Shown in pieces: positions 42,988-51,320 of a stretch of DNA of 64,000 nucleotides (position 1 is its first letter; the number at the start of each line of letters is the position of its first letter). Under the pieces are notes generated by a model. It had not been told where the DNA came from. It saw nothing but the letters and a program-made list of their open reading frames with translations, and searched no databases. The position numbers and the translations under genes were made by a program. Origin of the DNA: an uncultured Flavobacteriaceae bacterium. GTDB taxonomy: Bacteria; Bacteroidota; Bacteroidia; Flavobacteriales; Flavobacteriaceae. The stretch is from assembly GCA_947494205.1 (NCBI GenBank), contig CANLUH010000015.1, positions 1 through 64,000 on the forward strand, given 5' to 3'.

Positions 42988-43725
42988 TTACTTGTTCCAA
43001 ATACGCCAAGATTTTTCGGCTTGTAATTCTAACATGCGATGCCCGTTAATAGTAGTTGCACCTTGTTGTTTTCCTAGTTTTAAAAACTGTGTTTTTTCTG
43101 GATTATATATTAAATCGAAGAGTATGTGCTTGTCTGTAATACCATTATATGGTATCTCTGGACAGGCTTCTATATTAGGGTGTGTGCCTAAAGGCGTACA
43201 GTTTATAAGTAACGTATGTTTTGTTATCTCTTCTTTTGTAAGCGTATTGTAAGTGTATTTAGAATGTTTTGATGCCGTTCTGGATACAAAACTATACTTA
43301 ATACCTAATTTTTTTAAGGCATAGGCAACTGCTTTACTGGCGCCACCAGTACCCAATATTAATGCGTTTTTATGATGCTTTTTTAAATAGGGTTCTAGCG
43401 TTTTTTTAAACCCATAATAATCGGTGTTATAACCTACTAGTTTTCCTTTTTTGTTGATTCTTATCGTGTTTACGGCACCTATAGCTTTTGCTGTTTTGTT
43501 AAGCTTGTCTAGATATGGAATAATGACTTCTTTGTACGGTATTGTAACGTTACAGCCCGATAGGTTGGAGGTGTGTCTAGTTTGTATATCGAAAAGTGAA
43601 ATGACCTCTAAATCGAAATTTACATAAGTTGCATCGGTAATGTTTTCGTTTTCAAATTTTGTTTTAAAATATGTTCTTGAAAATGAGTAGTCGATATCTT
43701 TTCCTATTAAACCAAATTTACGCAT
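42988..43725 (-). CDS. aroE: Shikimate dehydrogenase
   Basis: 245 residues, slightly short but complete. It reduces 3-dehydroshikimate to shikimate with NADPH for aromatic amino acid synthesis. Motifs: KDIDYSFSRTYF (substrate Ser), NVTIPYKE with the catalytic Lys, GAVNTI, GYNTDYYGF with the Asp, LILGTGGASKAVAYALKKLGI (NADP-binding loop), and NGHRMLELQAEKSW near the end. The ATG overlaps the stop region of the upstream DUF368 gene by 8 bp, so it is part of that unit. Confidence 0.94.
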   Translation of the reverse strand: MRKFGLIGKDIDYSFSRTYFKTKFENENITDATYVNFDLEVISLFDIQTRHTSNLSGCNVTIPYKEVIIPYLDKLNKTAKAIGAVNTIRINKKGKLVGYNTDYYGFKKTLEPYLKKHHKNALILGTGGASKAVAYALKKLGIKYSFVSRTASKHSKYTYNTLTKEEITKHTLLINCTPLGTHPNIEACPEIPYNGITDKHILFDLIYNPEKTQFLKLGKQQGATTINGHRMLELQAEKSWRIWNK

Positions 43726-44737
43726 CGTTCGTTTTCATTTTTTTACCATAGAGTTCTAATCCAAGTACAATAGCAATTCCTATAAATATATAAAAGATAG
43801 CAATTCCCGTTTCTGTATTTAACTCAGGAATAAAACGTCTGTAGTTTTCTATAATCTGTTTGCCTGTAGAATCTAGTAAAAAGTCACCATTGCTTTGTGT
43901 CTTATAAATGGTCTCTTTCCATGGCCAAACCACACCTAAAGAGCCTACAATAAAACCAATTATAGAAGCCATGGTTACGCTTTTATAATGTTTTAAAATG
44001 TAATTTAAGGCATGCGAAAAACTAACTAACCCTACAATAGATCCTAGTGTAAATACAACTAATACCTTAAGCATTCTAATACGTTCTACATTATCTGTGA
44101 AACTAAAATTACCGCCCAGAACCTCGTAAACAGTATCGTAAAGAGCATTTACAGAGTCTACTAATAATAGAACATAATTACCTAATAGAATTAAGATAAA
44201 AGACCCCGAAAAGCCTGGTAAGGTCATCCCAGAAACGCTAATGATTCCGCAGAAAAAAACAAACCATAAATTATCGTTTTCCATGGCAGGATCTAAAAAA
44301 CTAATACTTAATCCTAAAGCTGCACCTATGCATATGGCCGAAAGTGTGGTTGCTTTCCAGTCTTTAAAATCTTTACCCATGTAATATATAGAGCCTATTA
44401 TCATTCCGAAAAATATACTCCATACATACAATTCGTAGTGTTGAATAAAATAGTCTAATAGTTTTGAAACGCTAAAATAACTTACTATCATTCCTAGAAA
44501 TAATAGACTTAAAAACGAACCATTAATGTATTTGTAAAAGGCTTTAAATTTACCTGTGAATAGCAGCTTGAAAGCCGTGCCGTTTACTTGTTTTAAGGAA
44601 TAAATAAATTCTTCGTAAAAACCAGCAACAAAAGCGACAACGCCTCCAGAAACACCCGGAACTTTGTTTGCTGCTCCCATGGCTAGTCCTTTAAAGACTA
44701 AAAAAAGTTTGTCGGTAACTGTTCTGGTGTTTTGCAT
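43718..44737 (-). CDS. DUF368 membrane protein (copy 2)
   Basis: 339 residues with about nine membrane spans. The family start LVFKGLAMGAANKVPGVSGGVVAFVAGFYEEFI is present, and a second half-repeat ISVSGMTLPGFSGSFILILLGNY mirrors it. The matching G-x-P-G-x-SGG/SGS elements suggest an inverted-repeat transporter. Some DUF368 members (PopT) have been linked to flipping of undecaprenyl phosphate; whether this copy does so is inference. It begins with a TAATG overlap after the first copy. Confidence 0.9.
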   Translation of the reverse strand: MQNTRTVTDKLFLVFKGLAMGAANKVPGVSGGVVAFVAGFYEEFIYSLKQVNGTAFKLLFTGKFKAFYKYINGSFLSLLFLGMIVSYFSVSKLLDYFIQHYELYVWSIFFGMIIGSIYYMGKDFKDWKATTLSAICIGAALGLSISFLDPAMENDNLWFVFFCGIISVSGMTLPGFSGSFILILLGNYVLLLVDSVNALYDTVYEVLGGNFSFTDNVERIRMLKVLVVFTLGSIVGLVSFSHALNYILKHYKSVTMASIIGFIVGSLGVVWPWKETIYKTQSNGDFLLDSTGKQIIENYRRFIPELNTETGIAIFYIFIGIAIVLGLELYGKKMKTNDA

Positions 44738-45744
44738 TATTTAACTTTGCTTCCTATTTTTTCTAGTATAAAAATAGTTAAAAATCCTGCAACCATTAAA
44801 AGAATAGCAAAAGTTAGTTGATGATCGGTTGTATTTAATTCTGAATATGTAAACGGTGAAATACTTTTTTCTAATACCGTTTTATAAGATTCGAAATTAT
44901 TTGTATTTTTTTGAAATACAGACAAAGTCCCTAAATCTGAAACTGATGAAAAAGCGACAACTTCTCCAGAGACATCATCCATTACAGATGTTGTTTGTTT
45001 CCATGGCCACACTTTGTTTAGTGAACCTAATATAAATCCTGTAAGTATTGCTAATGTTGTATTATGGTAATTTTTGAATAACCATTTTAACACATGACTA
45101 AAACTTAGTAATCCTACTAATGCACCAATGGCAAATAAGGCTATTTTTTTTAAATCGAAATTATGAAACGCGTCACTTAAGGTCTTGTAAGCACCTAAAA
45201 TAACTAGTATAAAAGAGCCAGAAATACCTGGTAGTATCATAGCACAAATGGCTAAAGCTCCTGCAAATAATAAGTAATAAGGATTAGAATTTGCTGCTAA
45301 AGATGGTAAACTAGTAATATAAAAAGCAATACTTGCGCCTATAATAAGAGAGATTACTGTAATGGCACTCCATTTCGTTATTTGCTTACCTACAAAATAT
45401 ATACTTACTACTATTAAGCCGAAAAAGAAGGACCAAATTAATACAGGCTGATTTTCTATAAGGTATTTTGCCAGACGCATAAATGATACAAAACTGATAA
45501 TAATACCTGTTAATAATGCTAAAAGGAAATTTCCATTTATTTGTGTCCAAAATGCTTTTAATCCATCTTTACGTAATGTTTTAAATAAGGATAGATTAAC
45601 GTTACTTATAGTAGTAATTAGTTCTTCGTAGATTCCAGAAATAAAAGCTATAGTTCCTCCAGAAACTCCTGGTACAGCGTCGGCAGCACCCATTGCTACA
45701 CCTTTTAATGCGATAATAAAATAGTCTAGTAAACGTCTTTGCAT
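44737..45744 (-). CDS. DUF368 membrane protein (copy 1)
   Basis: 335 residues with about nine spans. IALKGVAMGAADAVPGVSGGTIAFISGIYEELI opens the protein in the family manner, and ICAMILPGISGSFILVILGAY is the second half-repeat. The AADAVPGVSGGT form is closer to the usual family sequence than copy 2 (AANKVPGVSGGV). A TACCTTTG box lies at 45776-45783. It is the first gene of a DUF368-DUF368-aroE unit. Confidence 0.9.
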   Translation of the reverse strand: MQRRLLDYFIIALKGVAMGAADAVPGVSGGTIAFISGIYEELITTISNVNLSLFKTLRKDGLKAFWTQINGNFLLALLTGIIISFVSFMRLAKYLIENQPVLIWSFFFGLIVVSIYFVGKQITKWSAITVISLIIGASIAFYITSLPSLAANSNPYYLLFAGALAICAMILPGISGSFILVILGAYKTLSDAFHNFDLKKIALFAIGALVGLLSFSHVLKWLFKNYHNTTLAILTGFILGSLNKVWPWKQTTSVMDDVSGEVVAFSSVSDLGTLSVFQKNTNNFESYKTVLEKSISPFTYSELNTTDHQLTFAILLMVAGFLTIFILEKIGSKVK

Positions 45745-45775
45745 TGTTTTGAAAAGTTCACGATTTGTTATGTTT

Positions 45776-45783
45776 CAAAGGTA
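45776..45783 (-). promoter_or_regulatory. -7 promoter box for the DUF368-DUF368-aroE unit
   Basis: Minus strand TACCTTTG, matching TAnnTTTG, 31 bases before ATG 45744. Confidence 0.35.
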
Positions 45784-45930
45784 TGTAAATTTACTTATAA
45801 CCAGAGATTAGTGAGGTGTAAAATTTTTGGGTTAACTTTTAATTATACTGTTACTTTTTGGCTTATAGTAATAATGGTCTTCTACTGCGTTCAAACTGAC
45901 ATTAAAAGGCCTTTTCAAGCTTTTCATTCT

Positions 45931-45973
45931 AAAAAAAATGAGTCCTTCGTTTTAAGAAAGGACTCATTTTTTA
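45931..45973 (-). terminator. Rho-independent terminator after the TPR gene
   Basis: AAAATGAGTCCTT and AAGGACTCATTTT form a 13-bp stem, with U-tract on the minus strand, 17 bases beyond the stop at 45991. Confidence 0.8.
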
Positions 45974-45990
45974 TATGGTGAAACTAATAT

Positions 45991-47373
45991 TTAGTTTGTA
46001 AGTAGTCTTTTTACTGTTGTAGAATGGTATACTTCTGGAAATAATTCTTCTAGAATAATAACATGTTCAGCATTAAAACGCATGGCGTTTTTTAAATGAT
46101 AGGTTGCTTTTTCAGTTTCTAATAACGTAAAATATAATCCTGCTAAACGGAATTCTATTTCAGCATTCTCTGGATAGAATTCTGCTGCTTGTATTAAATT
46201 AAAAGTCGCTGCTTCTGCTTCTCCTAATTCTTTTAATATATCAGCACGTATTAACCAAGTGTCTAATTCGTAGTTCCCTAACTCTATAGCACGTTTGTGT
46301 CCACGTTCTGCTTCTTCAAGAAAGTTTAATTTATGATTAATTTGTGCATAAAGCTTCCAATATATTACATTTTCACTATCTATATTTATTGCTTTATTAA
46401 TATAGTATAATGCTTTTTGGTAGTTCTTCTTTTTAGTGTAAAACTTAGTAATAGCAATCCAACCTTTATCTAATAAAGGATCTTCGTGTACTGTTCTGTA
46501 ATAGTATTGAACGGCTAAATCTTCTTGTCCTAATTTTTCATGACAATTTCCTATTCTTAATAGAGCAAAAGAGGTTGGGTCTTCTAGTTTTAAAGTGATA
46601 CTATAGTTTTCTATAGCTTCGTTAAAACGTTTTAGTTTTTCAAGGACTTTTCCTTTTTCTAGGTAAGCTCCAACAAAAGTATCATCGGATATAATGGCGA
46701 AATCGAAAGCATCTAAAGCTTTAGAGTACAGTTCTAGTTCAAAATACTGTCTTCCTAATTGGTGCCATGCAACTTCGCAATATGGGTTTTTATCTAAATA
46801 AGTATTCAAGTAATTTATTGCTTCTGTTCCTTGGTCCAGAAAATCGAAACAATAAATAACGTTATATAATGCAGAGTAATCTTCTACATCTTCATCTAGA
46901 CACTTCATAAAGTAGTCTCTAGCATTTTCAAATTGATCTAGAAATAAATATTCCATGCCAATTAATGAATATAAATCGGCACTTTCGGCTGCTAATTCTA
47001 AAGCATATTTAAGGACTTCAATAGCTTTTTCATGTTCGTCTTCCTTAGATAATATATTAGCTTTTTGTATATAAACTTCTTCGTTAGTAGGCTCTAAGTT
47101 GTGCAATTCATCTAATAATATATTGGCTTCTTTTAGTTTATTCTCGAAAACAAAGATCTCCACTTTAAATAATTTTAAAACTATAGAAGACGGGTGTTGT
47201 TCTAGCCCTAATTTTATAGCTTTTTTTGCAAGTGCAACTTTACCTTGATTAAGGTAATGGTGTATTATATTTTCAAATTCGTTCGAATCAAAAAACAACA
47301 CATTGTTTGTTTTTAACATCGATTCAAATTTTGTTAGCGATAGGTTATTATTTTCTTCCTGACTAAATTCCAT
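45991..47373 (-). CDS. Tetratricopeptide repeat protein
   Basis: 460 residues from ATG 47373 (a GTG two codons upstream is also in frame). No signal peptide. Around ten TPR-like helical pairs are visible, for example EHEKAIEVLKYALELAAESADLYSLIGMEYL, AEINY-type spacing, FNEAIENYSITLKLEDPTSF, and YQKALYYINKAINIDSENVIYWKLYA in shortened form. Such all-TPR cytoplasmic proteins are conserved in Flavobacteriaceae and act as scaffolds. The partner is unknown. Confidence 0.9.
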   Translation of the reverse strand: MEFSQEENNNLSLTKFESMLKTNNVLFFDSNEFENIIHHYLNQGKVALAKKAIKLGLEQHPSSIVLKLFKVEIFVFENKLKEANILLDELHNLEPTNEEVYIQKANILSKEDEHEKAIEVLKYALELAAESADLYSLIGMEYLFLDQFENARDYFMKCLDEDVEDYSALYNVIYCFDFLDQGTEAINYLNTYLDKNPYCEVAWHQLGRQYFELELYSKALDAFDFAIISDDTFVGAYLEKGKVLEKLKRFNEAIENYSITLKLEDPTSFALLRIGNCHEKLGQEDLAVQYYYRTVHEDPLLDKGWIAITKFYTKKKNYQKALYYINKAINIDSENVIYWKLYAQINHKLNFLEEAERGHKRAIELGNYELDTWLIRADILKELGEAEAATFNLIQAAEFYPENAEIEFRLAGLYFTLLETEKATYHLKNAMRFNAEHVIILEELFPEVYHSTTVKRLLTN

Positions 47374-47572
47374 AGGCACATTTTCTAGGATTTAATTGTA
47401 ATAGCACAATTATCATTTTTACTGATAACTTTATAATAAATGTAACGTTATCATTGCTTGCTTTAGTGTTATTTGAAACAATGTTTTTAACAAAGTAATC
47501 AACAACTTTAACTACAGTCGCTTTATTTAGCTGTTCTTTACTTGATAATTAAAACGTTACTTGGGGCTTTAA

Positions 47573-48754
47573 TTACTTATTAATTTTATTAAGGATTGCA
47601 ATAATAATGCCACAGCCTTTTATTATCTCTTCGTTAGAAATAGTTAAAGGAGGTGTTATACGAATGGCTTTGGGTGCGAAGAGTAACCAGAATAGTATTA
47701 AACCTTGGTCTTGTGCTTCTAGTATGACTTGATTGGTGATTTCTGCTGAAGGTGTTAAGGCAGCCAACATTAATCCTTTACCTCTAATTTCTGAGATTAA
47801 AGGGTGTTGCAAGTGTTCTCGTATTAATTGTTCTTTTGCTAAAGCTTGTGACATTAAGTCACTTTCTGTCACTTCTTTCAAGGTTGCTAATGCAGCAGCA
47901 GCAATTACAGGGTGCCCTCCAAAAGTGGTAATATGTCCTAGTTTTGGGCTATCTTGTAAGGTGTCCATGAGTTTGGCCGATGCTGTAAATGCACCTATTG
48001 GCATACCGCCTCCAAGGCCTTTTCCTGTTACTAAAATATCTGGAACGCAATTATAGTTTTCAAAACCAAAGAGTTTTCCTGTTCGTCCAATACCAGGTTG
48101 AATTTCATCTAATATTAAAAGCGCTCCTACAGATTCGCAATGGACTTTTATTTTTTTTAGATAATCGTTTTTTGGTTCTATAAAGCCTGCGCCACCTTGT
48201 ATGGTTTCTAAAATAACACAAGCTGTTTTTGTAGTAATATGTTTAAAGTGTGGTTCGTAATTAAAGGTAATATGGCTAATGTCTGGTAATAATGGTCTAA
48301 AAGGCGCTTTCCGTTCTTCGTAATCCATAAGGCTTAACGATCCCATAGTATTACCATGGTAAGCATTATGAGCTGCAATAATTTGACTTCTACCTGTAGC
48401 ACGTCTAGCTAGTTTTATAGCACCTTCTATGGCTTCGGTTCCCGAATTTACCAAATATGTTTTTTCAAGAGATGCTGGTAAATGTTTTGCTAATTGTTTA
48501 CTAAGTTCTACTGCTGGCTGCTGAATATATTCACCATAAACCATAACATGCAGATACTTGTCTAATTGTGCTTTTATTGCCGAAATAACACGCGGATGCC
48601 TGTGACCTAAACTACAAGCAGATACACCCGCAACAAAATCTAAATAGGCTTTGTTATCGGTATCATATATGTAGGAACCTTCTGCATGAGAAATTTCTTT
48701 AGCTAAAGGGTGCGGTGTGGTTTGCGCTTGGTATGTAAAGAAATCGTTAGTCAT
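47573..48754 (-). CDS. Class III aminotransferase (PLP-dependent)
   Basis: 393 residues. Fold-type I class III features: YLDFVAGVSACSLGHRHPRV, TYLVNSGTEAIEGAIKLAR (phosphate-binding), AYHGNTMGSLS, LILDEIQPGIGRTGKLF with the Asp that contacts the PLP pyridine nitrogen, and DILVTGKGLGGGMPIGAF with the Schiff-base Lys. It resembles acetylornithine/ornithine-type transaminases, but the arginine-biosynthesis genes are not adjacent, so the substrate is undetermined. Its ATG directly follows the stop of the OstA-like gene, so the two are cotranscribed. Confidence 0.92.
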   Translation of the reverse strand: MTNDFFTYQAQTTPHPLAKEISHAEGSYIYDTDNKAYLDFVAGVSACSLGHRHPRVISAIKAQLDKYLHVMVYGEYIQQPAVELSKQLAKHLPASLEKTYLVNSGTEAIEGAIKLARRATGRSQIIAAHNAYHGNTMGSLSLMDYEERKAPFRPLLPDISHITFNYEPHFKHITTKTACVILETIQGGAGFIEPKNDYLKKIKVHCESVGALLILDEIQPGIGRTGKLFGFENYNCVPDILVTGKGLGGGMPIGAFTASAKLMDTLQDSPKLGHITTFGGHPVIAAAALATLKEVTESDLMSQALAKEQLIREHLQHPLISEIRGKGLMLAALTPSAEITNQVILEAQDQGLILFWLLFAPKAIRITPPLTISNEEIIKGCGIIIAILNKINK

Positions 48755-50623
48755 TTACTCTTTAGGGGCAATATTTGCTTTTTTAATATCTTTTTTCTGT
48801 TTTTCTTTTGTTTTAGAACCTGGTGTTAATTGTAATGTTTTCTTTAAGTTAGGATTTACATACTGGTTTGGAATTTGCCTTGATGCTTTAGAGGGTTTGG
48901 CAGGTGTTTTATCGCCAACTCTTATTTTAGGTTTACTTTCTGCATCGGCTTGTTCTACTCGTTTTAATAAAGCTTCATCAAAGAATTCTTCTTCAGGTAC
49001 AAACGGAGCCAATCCTTTTATTGTTGGTAAATTTAAAGGTGGATCGTCGCTAAAAAGATCTTCTATGCTTTTAGGTTGTTCATCTGGTCTCCAATCGAAT
49101 CCTTTTAATTTTCTTGCATTTACAGGAATGTCTTTTTCGGGATAAGTTTTAGCCCCTGGTTGAAATAATCGTTTGTAGATAACGATATCTCCATTTTCAA
49201 AAAGCATTTCTATATTGGCAGAAGTGGCTTTGTCTATACCTATTAATTCATCTTTCTCGTTTCTTAAATAGAAAATAGATTCAGCATTTTTAAAAATATT
49301 AACGTTGTTTAATTGATTGTTTTTATCGAATAACCCTACTAAGCGTTTCCCTTTTATTTGGCTGTATCCATCGTCACTAATAGTATCTTTACTAATTAAA
49401 AAAGCATTGTTAAATACAATTAATGAATCTAGTTTTTCAGTTTCAGGATTCGATTTTAAATGTATGGTGTCGCCTGTTATTTGGTTTTGTAGACTCCAAA
49501 GTACTGGTTTTCTTGCTACAGCAAAAGGATCTTTTGGCGCAAATTTAGATAAGTTTATAAACTTAGTTAATCCTGTTTGGTGATTAACATGTATGGAATC
49601 TGCTTTTCCGCTTAAATCCGATTTGTAAATTTTTGCATTTCTAAACGCTCGGGTAATTCTGTTGCTTTCTTTTCCTGTTACCATTAAGGTGTCGGCATGC
49701 ATGTATATAGAATCTTTTTCTTGTACTGAAATCGCTAAAGCTCGTTTAGTTATAAATGTGGAGTCTTTAGATTTATATACTTCTGCATAATGTCCTTTTA
49801 TAATACTATTGTTTATAGTATCTGTAATTTTAATATTGTTAGAGGCAGATGCAAAGTCTCGATTTCTATCAAAATACATACTGTCCCCTTTTACTTCACG
49901 ATTGTCGTAATCTATTTTAGAGTTTTTAATAAAGTATCCTGTATCGTTATTAGTATCATAAAAACCACGTTCACAATAAATAGTACTGGTTTCTCCAACT
50001 ATTTTTGAAGGGCCGTACATGTATGCGTGTCCAGATTCAGAATAAAAGTCTAACTGATTTGTGGTTAAAACATATTCTGGGTTTACAAGTTTAACGTCGT
50101 TTAAGAAACGGTATTTTTGGGTATTCATATAATAGCGTCCTACTGTACTTGTAATGGTTCCAGACGAATCTCTTACTACTTGTCCGTAATCGTTATAATA
50201 GGCTTCTTGTTTAGCGCGGTCAAAATAGAGTTTTTCTGTAGTTAATGTAGAACTAGGTTCTGTTAAAATTACGTCTCCTTTTACAAAGGCTAGCTTGGTT
50301 TTACCACTATATTCTGCATATTTTGCTACTAAATTTATAGTATCACCTTGTTTCATGATTACATTACCGTAAGCTTCTACAAAGTTTTCTTTACCATATA
50401 AAACAGCTTGGTCGCACCACATGTCTATACCATCGTGAAATACGTGTACTTGGCCAGCATCACTTCGTGTTAATATACTTGCGCCTGGAAATTTATCTTC
50501 GTCTTTAGATCCAAAAGCGCCTGTGTCTTTTATTTCTATGTTTTTACGTTGCTGTGCATGAGTTGTAATTGTAGTGCATGCAAAAGCAAATAAGAGAATA
50601 TATAATAATTTAATGTGCTTCAA
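48755..50623 (-). CDS. OstA-like LPS transport protein
   Basis: 622 residues with signal peptide (TTITTHAQ). The N-terminal third has the OstA/LptA jellyroll pattern (GKENFVEAYGNVIMKQGDTINLVAKYAEYSG, then LAFVKGDVILTEPSSTLTTEKLYFD, each in shorter identifiable units). Further beta-strand repeats run to about residue 520 (YYMNTQKYRF, LDFYSESGHAYMYG, IDYDNREVKGDSMYFD). The C-terminus is a Pro/Lys-rich tail ending KKANIAPKE. By family it belongs to the periplasmic bridge that carries LPS to the outer membrane. A TATTTTTG box lies at 50639-50646. Confidence 0.9.
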   Translation of the reverse strand: MKHIKLLYILLFAFACTTITTHAQQRKNIEIKDTGAFGSKDEDKFPGASILTRSDAGQVHVFHDGIDMWCDQAVLYGKENFVEAYGNVIMKQGDTINLVAKYAEYSGKTKLAFVKGDVILTEPSSTLTTEKLYFDRAKQEAYYNDYGQVVRDSSGTITSTVGRYYMNTQKYRFLNDVKLVNPEYVLTTNQLDFYSESGHAYMYGPSKIVGETSTIYCERGFYDTNNDTGYFIKNSKIDYDNREVKGDSMYFDRNRDFASASNNIKITDTINNSIIKGHYAEVYKSKDSTFITKRALAISVQEKDSIYMHADTLMVTGKESNRITRAFRNAKIYKSDLSGKADSIHVNHQTGLTKFINLSKFAPKDPFAVARKPVLWSLQNQITGDTIHLKSNPETEKLDSLIVFNNAFLISKDTISDDGYSQIKGKRLVGLFDKNNQLNNVNIFKNAESIFYLRNEKDELIGIDKATSANIEMLFENGDIVIYKRLFQPGAKTYPEKDIPVNARKLKGFDWRPDEQPKSIEDLFSDDPPLNLPTIKGLAPFVPEEEFFDEALLKRVEQADAESKPKIRVGDKTPAKPSKASRQIPNQYVNPNLKKTLQLTPGSKTKEKQKKDIKKANIAPKE

Positions 50624-50638
50624 AATTTAAAGTTTGAG

Positions 50639-50646
50639 CAAAAATA
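50639..50646 (-). promoter_or_regulatory. -7 promoter box for the OstA-like gene
   Basis: Minus strand TATTTTTG, matching TAnnTTTG, 15 bases before ATG 50623. Confidence 0.35.
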
Positions 50647-50725
50647 ATGATTATAATGAGTTGGCATTGTGTATTAAGAAATTTTTAAACTAGGTTTATC
50701 TTAATTTTAAGATTTAGCTTAGGTA

Positions 50726-51220
50726 TTATAATTGAACAAAATAGGCTACATTGTCTTTTGCTAAAACACTAAAGGAAACTATTTTGTCTTCTACTTCATT
50801 TAATAGTATATAGGTTATAATTTTTGTTTTATCAGGATTTAAAACAACATAGATTTTGCCTTTTATGGTATCGAAATTACTACAGTCTATAGTATTTAAG
50901 TGTTTGTGATTTTCATATTTATAAGCTACTGGGGATTGAATGTTTTTTAAACTATAGTGAGGGTAAGCATATAAATCATCTACACCTTTGCCAGATCTTG
51001 TTTCTTCTACTAATTGTATATAACCTAATTTTCTTTCAGCTAAAGGTATTGTTGTTTCTATATCTAAATTAATTTCAATATAATTTTTAACGATAGTTTC
51101 TGGTTTAATTTGCTCGTTAAATACATCGACTATAAATTGTTCTGTTATAGATGCACCTGTTTGTTTTTTACAAGATGAAATAGTAATTAATATAATTATA
51201 AGAATGATTCCCTTTTCCAT
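50726..51220 (-). CDS. Small lipoprotein, unknown function
   Basis: 164 residues. The lipobox ITISSC follows a short hydrophobic stretch, so Cys17 is likely lipidated. The mature part has the segments IVKNYIEINLDIETTIPLAE, YAYPHYSLKN and GKIYVVLNPDKTKIITYILL, suggesting a small beta-rich domain. No family is recognised and no operon partner is evident; the neighbours on both sides have their own signals. Confidence 0.75.
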   Translation of the reverse strand: MEKGIILIIILITISSCKKQTGASITEQFIVDVFNEQIKPETIVKNYIEINLDIETTIPLAERKLGYIQLVEETRSGKGVDDLYAYPHYSLKNIQSPVAYKYENHKHLNTIDCSNFDTIKGKIYVVLNPDKTKIITYILLNEVEDKIVSFSVLAKDNVAYFVQL

Positions 51221-51261
51221 TTATCAATAAATTTTGATTGTAAGTGAATTTAAATATATAT

Positions 51262-51292
51262 ATAAACCTACCAGTTAGTTCTGATAGGTTTT
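51262..51292 (-). terminator. Weak terminator after the S74 tail-fibre protein
   Basis: AAACCTACCAG and CTGATAGGTTT pair with one mismatch. The minus-strand run after it is AU-rich rather than pure U. The stem resembles that at 53395-53427. Confidence 0.5.
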
Positions 51293-51320
51293 ATAAAACT
51301 ATTTTTTATATTAATACAGA

